DNA from: an uncultured Nitrososphaera sp.
Lineage (GTDB): Archaea > Thermoproteota > Nitrososphaeria > Nitrososphaerales > Nitrososphaeraceae
Length of the DNA: 16,798 bases
Reading direction: 5' to 3'
NCBI RefSeq assembly: GCF_946478925.1
Contig: NZ_CAMLDP010000038.1
Coordinates: 1-16,798, forward strand
How positions within the stretch are numbered: the first letter of the stretch is position 1; the number at the start of each line of letters is the position of its first letter. The position numbers were made by a program, and so were the translations under genes. A model generated the notes under the pieces. The model saw only the letters and a list, made by a program, of their open reading frames with translations. It was not told the origin of the DNA and did not search any database. Positions 1 through 10,594 of the stretch are shown here, piece after piece.

Positions 1-471
1 GGATTTTCCCGCCACTACATCCTGACACTCCTGAAGGAAAAGCCGATGACCGGAAAAGAGATAATCGACAAGGCGACAGCGCAGACTGAAGGGCGCTGGA
101 AGCCATCGCCCGGCCTCATCTACCCGCTGCTTGGCCGGCTCCTTGACGATGGATTAGTGACCGAAAACGATGACGGCAGGTACTCAATAACGAAAAAGGG
201 GCTTGCGATCATCGGTGACCTTGAAACGCTAAACGGCATAGTGCACAGGCAGCTGGACGCGATGCTGCGCGTCGGGACCATAGGCGCGGCAGTTGCGACC
301 GACCTTGTGGACCGCGTCATCACGATAGGCTCGGCAATCGGCTCGCACGCAGACGCTCTGTCAAAGGAAGAGCGCACCAAGTACCGCCAGTTCCTGCTGT
401 CGGAGCTGAAAAAGCTTGACGAGCATGAAAAACGCGCCTCCGATCGTGTGCAAAAGGTAGATGTGGAGTAG
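1..471 (+). CDS. PadR-family transcriptional regulator, 5'-truncated by window edge
   Basis: The frame is open from base 1 (reads GFSRHYILTLLKEKP before the first Met at 46), so the true start lies outside the window; the Met at 46 is internal to the first helix of the fold. The visible 156 residues hold a PadR winged helix: helix RHYILTLL, then TGKEIID, the recognition-helix region SPGLIYPLLGRLLDDGL and the wing ending ITKKGLAII. The Gly/Ser-Pro-x-x-(I/L)-Y-P-x-L-x-x-L pattern is the PadR hallmark. The C-terminal half (about residues 75-156) is helical and charged, as in the dimerisation arm of PadR proteins. It would act as a DNA-binding repressor, usually released by a small ligand; neither target nor ligand can be told here. 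The next gene downstream has its own promoter, so co-transcription is not needed. Confidence 0.88.
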   Translation, partial: GFSRHYILTLLKEKPMTGKEIIDKATAQTEGRWKPSPGLIYPLLGRLLDDGLVTENDDGRYSITKKGLAIIGDLETLNGIVHRQLDAMLRVGTIGAAVATDLVDRVITIGSAIGSHADALSKEERTKYRQFLLSELKKLDEHEKRASDRVQKVDVE

Positions 472-507
472 GCGTACAGGACTCTTTTCTAGGTTCCGCC
501 TAGAGCA

Positions 508-517
508 GATATTTAAC
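508..517 (+). promoter_or_regulatory. TATA-like box for the wHTH gene at 540
   Basis: GATATTTAAC, centred about 27 bases before the GTG at 540. This is the distance expected between an archaeal TATA box and the transcription start, so the mRNA probably begins at or next to the start codon. Confidence 0.5.
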
Positions 518-539
518 TGATGACTGCAAAAACCCCAGC

Positions 540-812
540 GTGAAGTATCGCAGCAGGATGGACATCGCTGCCGCAATTCTGGAGATAGCACAGGGCGGCG
601 CGATAAAGACGAGGATAATGTACAAGGCTTTCCTGTCGTTCCCGCAGCTGAAGGAATACCTAGAGCTGTTGCAGGACGGCGGGCTCCTCGACTATGTGGC
701 TGAGGAAAAAGAGTACTATACAACGGAAAAGGGCCGTCAATTCCTAAAGATGTACAAGGACGTCGGGCAGATGATCTTCCCCGGCGCCAGAAAGAAAAAG
801 ATCCCGGCCTAG
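540..812 (+). CDS. ArnR-like winged-helix DNA-binding protein
   Basis: A 90-residue single-domain winged-helix protein of the small ArnR1-like/HTH_45 type that is abundant in thaumarchaea. The pattern is helix 1 RMDIAAAILEIA, helix 2 TRIMYKAFLSFPQLKEYLELL (turn and recognition helix), beta-wing GLLDYVAEEKEYYTTEKGRQFL, then a short basic tail ending RKKKIPA. GTG at 540 is chosen because a TATA-like box lies about 27 bases upstream and because the paralogue at 1854-2174 aligns from nearly the same point; ATG at 558 is the alternative and would shorten the first helix. Likely a dimeric transcription factor with an unknown target. Its stop codon TAG (810-812) overlaps the stop of the convergent gene (809-811) within one CTAG. 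Confidence 0.8.
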   Translation: MKYRSRMDIAAAILEIAQGGAIKTRIMYKAFLSFPQLKEYLELLQDGGLLDYVAEEKEYYTTEKGRQFLKMYKDVGQMIFPGARKKKIPA

Positions 813-1096
813 AGCCAAGGCCAGTACTTTATCCCTCGTATTGCGCATTGCTTGCGCACGACGGCCTTGGCTTTTTCCACCGCCTCAAGGTCTGTTGACC
901 CAGACTTGACGTACTGCAGCATGACCTCCTCCAGCAATTTCTTTGCGCGCTCCTCAGTGAATTCTTTGTATTTTTTCTCCTCTTTCTCTTTTTCTTCTTC
1001 AACGTGTTCGCCGGCACCCTTCATTTCCATGTACTCCTGCCTGCAAGCTTCGCACGAGTCGTCGAAAAAGTCCGTATGCACGTTGCAGCGGGGCAT
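809..1096 (-). CDS. Small Cys/His-rich helical protein of unknown function
   Basis: A 95-residue protein I do not recognise. The N-terminus carries C4-x2-H7-x7-C15-x2-C18, a plausible zinc-binding knuckle. It is followed by a very charged Glu/Lys segment (about residues 30-50), probably a coiled coil, and an amphipathic helix KKLLEEVMLQYVKSG. The C-terminus ends in GIKYWPWL, unusually aromatic. It starts 10 bases after the stop of the flavoprotein gene at 1107-1742 on the same strand, with no clear Shine-Dalgarno between them, so the two form an operon. The ORF on the opposite strand over the same bases is Ser/Phe-rich and looks like its shadow. A role as partner or regulator of the upstream flavoprotein is only a guess. 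Confidence 0.65.
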   Translation of the reverse strand: MPRCNVHTDFFDDSCEACRQEYMEMKGAGEHVEEEKEKEEKKYKEFTEERAKKLLEEVMLQYVKSGSTDLEAVEKAKAVVRKQCAIRGIKYWPWL

Positions 1097-1106
1097 GTGT
1101 GCGTGT

Positions 1107-1742
1107 CTACATCTCCGGCTCGCTTGTTATCTCTGGTGCGCCGTTTTTGACTTCGATGCCCATAACCGCCAGCACAGCTTTTGCGTTTTTAAGCCCTTCG
1201 CGCTCGATGATGTTCTGCGCCATCTTTAGTCTGTAGGGCCGAGACCAGTGCTGGCCTACCTTGTACTTGCCCCGCATCTCGTCGGGAATTACCTTGATTA
1301 TTGCCACTTCGTGCACGACCGGCATCTCTGCTGCAAGGAGCTCGTACCTGCCCTCCTTCTGGTATTTCTCCATGAGCGCGTTGAGCGCCCTTGCCTTTTC
1401 TTCGCCGTCGCTGACGAGGACTGCCCTGCCCTTTATCACCACGGAAATGTAGAGCGTGTCGGCCTGCGATGCGTCTGTCGGATGGAAATAGTACGACGGC
1501 AAAAAGCACACGTGCTGGTCCACTTCAAAGCCGACCCTGGGGTTACGCAGCATGTTCTCCAGCTTTTCACCCATAGGATGCGAGTGCATGTACACCGCGC
1601 CCTCCATCCACACAAAGTTCATCGGGATGACCTGCGGGTAGCCATTCTTGTCGATTGAGGCCACCCTTCCAACCGGCTGGCTGTTTAAAAAGTCGATAAT
1701 CCTGTCCTTTGACTTTATCTCAAACTTTTTCACCAGCTGCAT
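1107..1742 (-). CDS. PNPOx-like (split-barrel) flavin-binding protein
   Basis: A 211-residue protein of the pyridoxamine-5'-phosphate-oxidase-like split beta-barrel superfamily. The barrel covers about residues 12-150: VGRVASIDKNGYPQVIPMNFVWMEGAVYMHSHPMGEKLENMLRNPRVGFEVD is the classic strand order (first strand, xPxxxPMxF strand, strand with the His-ser turn, then Lys/xNxxxxNPRVxF helix). This arrangement is closest to the NimA/FMN-binding and F420-dependent relatives rather than to true PdxH, since the PLP-site C-terminus is absent. It would bind FMN or F420 and reduce or scavenge a small molecule; the substrate cannot be read from sequence. The C-terminal ~60 residues (KYKVGQHWSRPYRLKMAQNIIEREG...) are an extra helical segment. 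It leads a two-gene operon with the small Cys-rich protein. ATG at 1740-1742 starts just before the first helix, so I accept it. Confidence 0.85.
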   Translation of the reverse strand: MQLVKKFEIKSKDRIIDFLNSQPVGRVASIDKNGYPQVIPMNFVWMEGAVYMHSHPMGEKLENMLRNPRVGFEVDQHVCFLPSYYFHPTDASQADTLYISVVIKGRAVLVSDGEEKARALNALMEKYQKEGRYELLAAEMPVVHEVAIIKVIPDEMRGKYKVGQHWSRPYRLKMAQNIIEREGLKNAKAVLAVMGIEVKNGAPEITSEPEM

Positions 1743-1853
1743 GTGTGCCTGCGCAAGCTATGTACGCGTGCCGTTAAAAGTTATGCGCACTACGTGCCGC
1801 TAAATAGAGACTGCCGCCGGTCAGAGGCCGCGGATGCTCTACAATGCAGAGCC

Positions 1854-2174
1854 CTATTCAGACATTGCCTGGACCTTGTTGAAGAGCGAGTTTACGTGCC
1901 GTACCGCCTTTGCCAGGTCTTGCAGCACGTGCTTGCCTTTTTCAGTCGTCATGTAATAGACGTGCCCGCCGGGTTTGTCGCAATCCGTCGGCTCTCTGTA
2001 TCCGTCACGCCTTGCAAGGAGGCCGTTGGAAAGCAGGGGAGACACATAGTCATTTAGCTGTTCAAACGACAGGCTTGCCTTGTACATGATGTGCGTGCGC
2101 TTTTTCGGCTCGTTAGCGCAGAGCCGCAATATGTCGTGAGTGATCTCTATCCTGCTGCGCATCATTCTGTTCAT
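1854..2174 (-). CDS. ArnR-like winged-helix DNA-binding protein, paralogue of the gene at 540
   Basis: Winged-helix protein of 106 residues if started at the ATG at 2172-2174. The core THIMYKASLSFEQLNDYVSPLLSNGLLARRDG matches TRIMYKAFLSFPQLKEYLELLQDGGLLDY of the gene at 540, and the wing ends in a shared YYMTTEKGKHVL. An insert in the wing, EPTDCDKPGGHVYY, makes it longer. The C-terminal helix (LQDLAKAVRHVNSLFNKVQAMSE) is probably a dimerisation coil. The reading frame is open up to a GTG at 2252, with a further ATG at 2207; 2174 is preferred because the family starts here (compare MKYRSRMDI and MNRMMRSRIEI), and a TATA-like sequence lies on this strand at 2205-2210. The start is uncertain by about 26 residues. 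Function: probable local transcription factor, target unknown. Confidence 0.75.
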   Translation of the reverse strand: MNRMMRSRIEITHDILRLCANEPKKRTHIMYKASLSFEQLNDYVSPLLSNGLLARRDGYREPTDCDKPGGHVYYMTTEKGKHVLQDLAKAVRHVNSLFNKVQAMSE

Positions 2175-2355
2175 TTTGTTTGCGCCCTTTGCGCGCAGCT
2201 TGTTCATAAATGCTGCCAACCTAATCCCAAGCTGTCGCTTGCACTGCATCACCTATAAGGCTTCATTTTCATGCAAGAATCCTGCCGGATTTACATGGTT
2301 TGCGGTTGGCTATATCTGGCAAAACTATTTTCTGCCGGCAATTTCTGGCGAAATC

Positions 2356-2388
2356 TTGCGGTAAACACTTTTCCGCCATTTGCCGCAA
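2356..2388. repeat. 10-bp inverted repeat in the divergent intergenic region
   Basis: TTGCGGTAAA (2356-2365) and TTTGCCGCAA (2379-2388) pair over 10 positions, nine Watson-Crick and one G.T, around a 13-base loop. It lies between the divergent wHTH gene (start ~2174) and the membrane-protein gene (start 2498), where an operator or an RNA hairpin could sit. The rest of 2253-2497 shows no gene. Confidence 0.55.
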
Positions 2389-2470
2389 TGACTGGCCGTG
2401 ATGACAGAGAGACTATAGCGGACACACTCTCGCATTTTTGCAGCTTTTAGTGGCAATTTGCAGAGTTGCC

Positions 2471-2482
2471 AAAAGTTATACG
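2471..2482 (+). promoter_or_regulatory. TATA-like box for the membrane-protein gene at 2498
   Basis: AAAAGTTATACG, centred a little over 20 bases before the ATG at 2498. This supports a leaderless or nearly leaderless start there rather than at the upstream codon at 2438. Confidence 0.4.
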
Positions 2483-2497
2483 CACGTTTCTCGGAAT

Positions 2498-2722
2498 ATG
2501 GCCGTGAACAGCAGGCAGGCACGCTATGGCATCTATGCCTGCATGGCAGCCATGGTCGGGGCAGTCGCGTACGCGTTTGTCCGGCTGTACGGCCTCAACG
2601 AGCGCGCCGGCATGGACATCATTATTGTCAATATCGTGGTGTTCACGTTAAGCGCCGGGATAATGGTGTACCTGTCGTGGAAGGAGCGCGACATAGGGCA
2701 GGAAGAGATGTTCAGGGATTGA
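2498..2722 (+). CDS. Small two-helix membrane protein, unknown function
   Basis: A 74-residue protein with two hydrophobic segments: about residues 13-31 (ACMAAMVGAVAYAFVRLYG) and about 40-59 (IIIVNIVVFTLSAGIMVYL), joined by a short polar loop LNERAGMD and followed by a charged tail KERDIGQEEMFRD. No enzyme motif is visible. I chose ATG 2498 over the upstream start at 2438 because the preceding 20 residues are out of keeping with a membrane anchor and a TATA-like box sits about 20-25 bases before 2498. It is followed 36 bases later by another small gene with its own promoter. Not recognised as a named family. Confidence 0.65.
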   Translation: MAVNSRQARYGIYACMAAMVGAVAYAFVRLYGLNERAGMDIIIVNIVVFTLSAGIMVYLSWKERDIGQEEMFRD

Positions 2723-2723
2723 T

Positions 2724-2735
2724 TGATATTTAGTA
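2724..2735 (+). promoter_or_regulatory. TATA-like box for the gene at 2759
   Basis: TGATATTTAGTA, centred about 28 bases before ATG 2759 and nearly identical to the box before 540 (GATATTTAAC). It fits a leaderless transcript starting at 2759. Confidence 0.5.
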
Positions 2736-2758
2736 GCGACTCCATCCATCTATTGAGC

Positions 2759-3082
2759 ATGGACGATTCACCTCGGTTCAGGATAACCCAGCTGACAGAC
2801 ACCGGCGCAAACGTTACCCTTGCACTCACCGAAGACGTCGAACTGGAAACTGTGTCGCAGCAGCAGATGATGATAGAGGCCATCGACCGCGCCGTCATGG
2901 ACAAGGAGGTAAAGGAGCAGATAAAGCCGGTACTGGAGGCGATACTTCGCGCCCAGCCCCAGACTGTCGTCAGGTCGTACTCGCAGACGGTGATACAGAT
3001 AACGATGCCCAAGAGGCGCTATGAAAAGATAGGGAGGCCGCAGGTGGGCGAAAGAGTCAGCGTAGACATCAGCAGGGCCTAG
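2759..3082 (+). CDS. Conserved-looking small soluble protein, unknown function
   Basis: A 107-residue soluble protein. It has an N-terminal beta-rich part ([24 protein letters not shown]), a central helix rich in Gln, Met and charged residues ([32 protein letters not shown]), and a C-terminal beta part with [28 protein letters not shown]. No family hallmark that I recognise and no Cys residues. Start: an in-frame TTG at 2723 sits inside the TATA-like box, so the ATG at 2759 about 28 bases after it is taken. The stop TAG (3080-3082) shares a CTAG with the stop of the convergent DUF255 gene. Confidence 0.7.
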   Translation: MDDSPRFRITQLTDTGANVTLALTEDVELETVSQQQMMIEAIDRAVMDKEVKEQIKPVLEAILRAQPQTVVRSYSQTVIQITMPKRRYEKIGRPQVGERVSVDISRA

Positions 3083-5187
3083 CGCCGCCCTAGCTGGCGC
3101 GCCAACTCTTTTTCCGTCGTTATCGGCAGTGAACAGGTAAAGTTCCTGCACACAAACGCCGTCTCACCTTTTTCAGAACTCCTGCCCTGGAAGAACGGGT
3201 ATTTCTGCAGCGCCAGTATGTCATTATCTCCCGCCACGAACGCGGTGATGCCGTCGGGCAGGAACTGCTCTTTCAGCCACGCTGACATGCCTCCGCCTTT
3301 TCCGATGACCGTGACTTCGACCGGCTTTTTCACGTAAAGGTATATCGCGTTCAAGAGCTGCCCAAAGCCAAACGGGTTTTCTGCGGCCGGCCTTGCCCCT
3401 GACTTTATTATGCGCGTTGCCTTGTCGAGGTAGTCGTTGTTCTGCGTATAGTGGTACAGCCGGAGAAGATTCGACGCGGCCATCGAGTTGCCAGAGGGGA
3501 TTGCAAGGTCGTAAAAGCTCTTGGTGCGCACTATAAGCTGCTCGTGGTCGTCGGAGGTAAAGAACAGGTTGCCCTCCTTTTCGTCCCAGAAATGCCTGAT
3601 CATGAACTCTGTGTACCTTGCCGCCTTTTCCAGGTACTCTGGCTTGGATTCTACCGCAAACAGGTCAAGCAACCCTGCCACGTAGAACGCATAGTCGTCA
3701 AGGTACGCGTTCAGCTTTGCCTGACCGTCCTTGAACGTGCGCATCAGCCTGCCGTCCGGCGAAGAAGCAAGCCTGCTTTCGATGAACCTGACAGCGTTTT
3801 TGGCCGCGTCAAGATACCGTACGTCGCCGGTGACGAAATAGCCCTTGGCAAACCCCGATATCATTAGGCCGTTCCACGAAGTCAGGACCTTTTCGTCCCT
3901 GCCGGGCCTGACGCGCTTTTCCCGGACTGCAAACAGCTTGGTAGACGAGTCCTCGATTATCTTTGTTATCTCGTCCGGCGTCTTGCCGTACCTCTGCGCA
4001 ATGCTTGCGACAGGCGACCTGACATTCAGTATGTTCTTGAACTCGAAATTGCCTCCCTCTGTCACGCCATAGCGCTCGCAAAACGCGTCTATTGCAAGCT
4101 GCTGGTCTTGCAGGATTTCCCTAATCTCCTTCTTGGTCCATAGGTAGAACTTGCCTTCTTCGCCTTCAGAGTCGGCGTCCTGCGCCGAATAAAATCCGCC
4201 TTCTTGGTGCGTCATTTCACGGATGACAAAGTCCAGCGTCTTTCTCAGGACGGCAATATGCTGCCCGTCCTTGGTTATCTGGAACAGTTCCGAATACAGC
4301 TGCGCAAGAAGCGCGTTGTCGTACAGCATCTTTTCAAAGTGCGGCACGAGCCATTTCTGGTCGGTAGAGTAGCGCGCAAATCCTCCTCCGAGCTGGTCGT
4401 GTATGCCTCCCTGCGCCATCTTGTCTGCCGTGAACACGACAAAATCGCGGAAGCGGTTGATGCCGGAAATGTCGTAATAGCGCAGAAGAAAAAGCAGGTT
4501 CGATGCATTTGGGAACTTGGGAGCCTGACCAAAGCCTCCGTATATCGTGTCACCCATCTGCAGGAGCCCCATGGCTGCCTCGTCCAGTATCGAGCGCTCT
4601 ATGCCTGCCTTGGCTGTTGCTTTGCCTGCAGGCAGAGTGGCAACGTCACGTGCCGTCTGCGACAGCGCGTCCATAAACTCGGCGCTTGCCGACTCGACTT
4701 CGTTCTTTTTACTCTTGTATGCCTCTGCCAGCTGTAGCAAGATGGTCTTGAAGCCCGGCAGGCTGTATTGCCTGCCGTCCTTTGGAAAGTACGTGCCGAC
4801 GTAGAATGGCTTTTGGTTCGGCGTCAGGAAAACCGAGAGTGGCCAGCCGCCAGTGCCCGTTGCAAGCTGGCACACGCGCTGGTAAATGTCGTCAATGTCT
4901 GGGCGCTCCTCTCTGTCGACCTTGATGCTGATGAAATGCTCGTTCATTATTTTCGCAGTCTCGTCGTCCTCGAACGACTCGTGGGCCATCACGTGGCACC
5001 AATGGCACGCGCTGTAGCCGACGCTCAAAAAGATGGGCTTGTTCTCCCTTTTTGCGCGCTCCAAAGCTTCTTCCCCCCACGCGTACCACTCGACCGGGTT
5101 GTAGGCGTGCTGCAAAAGGTACGGGCTGGTCTCCTGTACGAGCCTGTTTGGTTTAGTGTTGCTAGCATGATGAGGGTTATCGTGCAT
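3079..5187 (-). CDS. DUF255/thioredoxin-fold protein, YyaL/SPATA20 family
   Basis: 702 residues from ATG 5187, the usual full length. The N-terminus is diagnostic: [29 protein letters not shown], then [22 protein letters not shown] with the CxxC pair (C61 and C64) of the thioredoxin-like domain, [14 protein letters not shown] and [12 protein letters not shown]. The remaining ~500 residues form the alpha/alpha-toroid seen in N-acylglucosamine 2-epimerase-like proteins, with [50 protein letters not shown] and YLDDYAF all present. The family is widespread, and its biochemical role is unsettled (redox or sugar-related). The frame is open to a GTG at 5208, but a TATA-like CTAAATAG (minus strand, 5211-5218) lies 24-31 bases before ATG 5187, which would make that start leaderless. 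No stop or frameshift is seen. It is convergent with the small gene at 2759. Confidence 0.93.
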   Translation of the reverse strand: MHDNPHHASNTKPNRLVQETSPYLLQHAYNPVEWYAWGEEALERAKRENKPIFLSVGYSACHWCHVMAHESFEDDETAKIMNEHFISIKVDREERPDIDDIYQRVCQLATGTGGWPLSVFLTPNQKPFYVGTYFPKDGRQYSLPGFKTILLQLAEAYKSKKNEVESASAEFMDALSQTARDVATLPAGKATAKAGIERSILDEAAMGLLQMGDTIYGGFGQAPKFPNASNLLFLLRYYDISGINRFRDFVVFTADKMAQGGIHDQLGGGFARYSTDQKWLVPHFEKMLYDNALLAQLYSELFQITKDGQHIAVLRKTLDFVIREMTHQEGGFYSAQDADSEGEEGKFYLWTKKEIREILQDQQLAIDAFCERYGVTEGGNFEFKNILNVRSPVASIAQRYGKTPDEITKIIEDSSTKLFAVREKRVRPGRDEKVLTSWNGLMISGFAKGYFVTGDVRYLDAAKNAVRFIESRLASSPDGRLMRTFKDGQAKLNAYLDDYAFYVAGLLDLFAVESKPEYLEKAARYTEFMIRHFWDEKEGNLFFTSDDHEQLIVRTKSFYDLAIPSGNSMAASNLLRLYHYTQNNDYLDKATRIIKSGARPAAENPFGFGQLLNAIYLYVKKPVEVTVIGKGGGMSAWLKEQFLPDGITAFVAGDNDILALQKYPFFQGRSSEKGETAFVCRNFTCSLPITTEKELARQLGRR

Positions 5188-5447
5188 TGCTTGCAGGTTC
5201 TCCTGCACGCTATTTAGACTTTGTAGCGGTTTTTATTGAAGAGAAAATTTCTATGAAAAAAGCACAAAGCAGTAAAATCTTGAATTGCTTGGCGCCAAAA
5301 CACATGATCAACTAGAACTATTGTTTACCCTGTAGAAATCAGGCATAGACTTTATTAGCAAGTCTGTACAAGCTTTAACCAGCACTAAATCGGACGCTTG
5401 CAGTGGCCGGTAGTGATGTGGCTTCTCACGGTTGACGCTCGTTATGA

Positions 5448-5460
5448 AAGATTTATATCG
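5448..5460 (+). promoter_or_regulatory. rRNA operon promoter (BRE/TATA)
   Basis: AAGATTTATATCG, preceded by purines (GTTATGAAAG), is the best archaeal BRE-TATA match in the window. It predicts transcription start near 5480, giving a leader of about 217 nt before 16S. Confidence 0.7.
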
Positions 5461-5502
5461 GTGCCTTGTAAAGGAAATGAACGAACGTAACATCAAGGCG
5501 GC

Positions 5503-5546
5503 GTCAGTGATGATGTTGGTAATGAGCCATTTTGTGATTCACTGAC
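5503..5546 (+). repeat. Leader hairpin, perfect 8-bp stem
   Basis: GTCAGTGA (5503-5510) and TCACTGAC (5539-5546) are perfect reverse complements around a 28-base loop, about 20 nt after the predicted rRNA start. It may be a leader structure bound by processing or antitermination factors. Confidence 0.55.
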
Positions 5547-5646
5547 CTCCAGTTGCGCTCATATCATGGGGATTCGATGTCAACATCGTTTCCGACATAG
5601 GTCACACGTGCAAACCCGTAACGACAATAGCGATCCGCACAATTAC

Positions 5647-5661
5647 CAAGTTGTCCGGCCG
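5647..5661 (+). other. 5' strand of the 16S processing stem
   Basis: CAAGTTGTCCGGCCG pairs in full with CGGCCGGACGACTTG at 7176-7190: 15 bp, all Watson-Crick except one U.G (5652/7185). The two arms flank 16S exactly as archaeal rRNA processing stems do. Confidence 0.85.
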
Positions 5662-5696
5662 TACTCTCATTAACGAGAAAAACAAAAAAATGGATT

Positions 5697-7169
<1,473 letters not shown>

Positions 7170-7175
7170 GAATTT

Positions 7176-7190
7176 CGGCCGGACGACTTG
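7176..7190 (+). other. 3' strand of the 16S processing stem
   Basis: CGGCCGGACGACTTG, complement of 5647-5661. It starts about 7 nt after the 16S 3' end. Confidence 0.85.
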
Positions 7191-7249
7191 AGTGTAAAGG
7201 ACCGCCGTTGTCTGGGAACTACACGTGTGACCTATGAAAAAACATGCAA

Positions 7250-7269
7250 CTCCATGCGTGAGCATGGGG
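7250..7269 (+). repeat. Spacer hairpin with GNRA tetraloop
   Basis: CTCCATGC-GTGA-GCATGGGG: 8 bp (one U.G) closed by a GUGA loop, a stable GNRA type. Confidence 0.65.
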
Positions 7270-7365
7270 CGAAGGACGCAGCAGGCGCTGCCTGCAATGA
7301 CCGTCGTGTACAGGAAACAGAAACACGCCACGAAAACGATAGAGGAATGTAGCAAAGTGGCTTTA

Positions 7366-7390
7366 CGGAAACGTTCGCGTAGAGTTTCCG
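7366..7390 (+). repeat. Spacer hairpin that competes with the 23S processing stem
   Basis: CGGAAAC (7366-7372) and GTTTCCG (7384-7390) form a perfect 7-bp stem with an 11-nt loop. Bases 7386-7390 also belong to the long stem closing 23S, so both cannot form at once. Confidence 0.6.
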
Positions 7391-7404
7391 GGGCTGCAAT
7401 AGTG
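7386..7404 (+). other. 5' strand of the 23S processing stem
   Basis: TTCCGGGGCTGCAATAGTG pairs with CACTATTCAGTCCCGGAA at 10445-10462 over 18 bp, with one bulged C (7397) and one G.U (7393/10455). An inner helix follows: GGC/GCC (7407-7409 with 10435-10437) and CGGTG/CACCG (7410-7414 with 10428-10432). Confidence 0.85.
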
Positions 7405-7406
7405 TT

Positions 7407-10437
<3,031 letters not shown>

Positions 10438-10444
10438 ATGGACG

Positions 10445-10462
10445 CACTATTCAGTCCCGGAA
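10445..10462 (+). other. 3' strand of the 23S processing stem
   Basis: CACTATTCAGTCCCGGAA, partner of 7386-7404; lies just downstream of the 23S 3' end. Confidence 0.85.
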
Positions 10463-10525
10463 CACGCAAAGAACGCGTAAGCCCATTTCGTAGTTGTGTT
10501 TCTGTTTCCTGAGCACGGCGGTCGC

Positions 10526-10558
10526 GTTTTCTTCTTTCTTTTTCTCTCTCATTTTCTC
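10526..10558 (+). terminator. T-rich archaeal terminator of the rRNA operon
   Basis: A pyrimidine stretch with repeated T runs (GTTTTCTTCTTTCTTTTTC and ATTTTCTC) about 65-95 nt after the 23S processing stem, with no hairpin in front. Archaeal transcription commonly stops at such T tracts. Confidence 0.6.
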
Positions 10559-10560
10559 AA

Positions 10561-10569
10561 ACTATTAAT
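10561..10569 (+). promoter_or_regulatory. TATA-like box for the DHH gene
   Basis: ACTATTAAT, directly after the rRNA terminator. Start of transcription would be near 10591, 4 nt before an in-frame TTG (10595). Confidence 0.4.
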
Positions 10570-10594
10570 CCCGGCCAGCTACGGCTATGCTCTG

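Larger units (their letters stand above)
7170..7406 (+). other. 16S-23S internal transcribed spacer, no tRNA
   Basis: About 237 nt. There is no tRNA-like cloverleaf, which agrees with other thaumarchaeal rRNA operons. It contains the 3' strand of the 16S processing stem (7176-7190), a hairpin with a GUGA tetraloop (7250-7269), a GCAGGC/GCCTGC hairpin (7281-7295), a CGGAAAC/GTTTCCG hairpin (7366-7390) and the 5' strand of the 23S processing stem (7386-7404). A 74-codon frame starting at 7234 runs through this into 23S and is not a gene. Confidence 0.85.

Noticed and set aside
361..723. 120-codon minus-strand frame
   Set aside because: Antisense to the PadR end and the wHTH gene; both of those have family motifs and this has none.
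852..1229. 125-codon plus-strand frame, Ser/Phe-rich
   Set aside because: Its composition is the mirror of the Glu/Lys-rich minus-strand protein and it crosses two minus genes.
5308..5496. 62-codon minus-strand frame upstream of 16S
   Set aside because: TTG start, no promoter, and it covers the rRNA promoter region.
7170..7406. tRNA gene in the rRNA spacer
   Set aside because: Looked for a cloverleaf with T-loop GGTTCRAAT; none present.
10496..10594. N-terminal extension of the DHH protein ([19 protein letters not shown]...)
   Set aside because: Looks like a signal peptide, but it is translated from the T-rich rRNA terminator and precedes the promoter of the gene.
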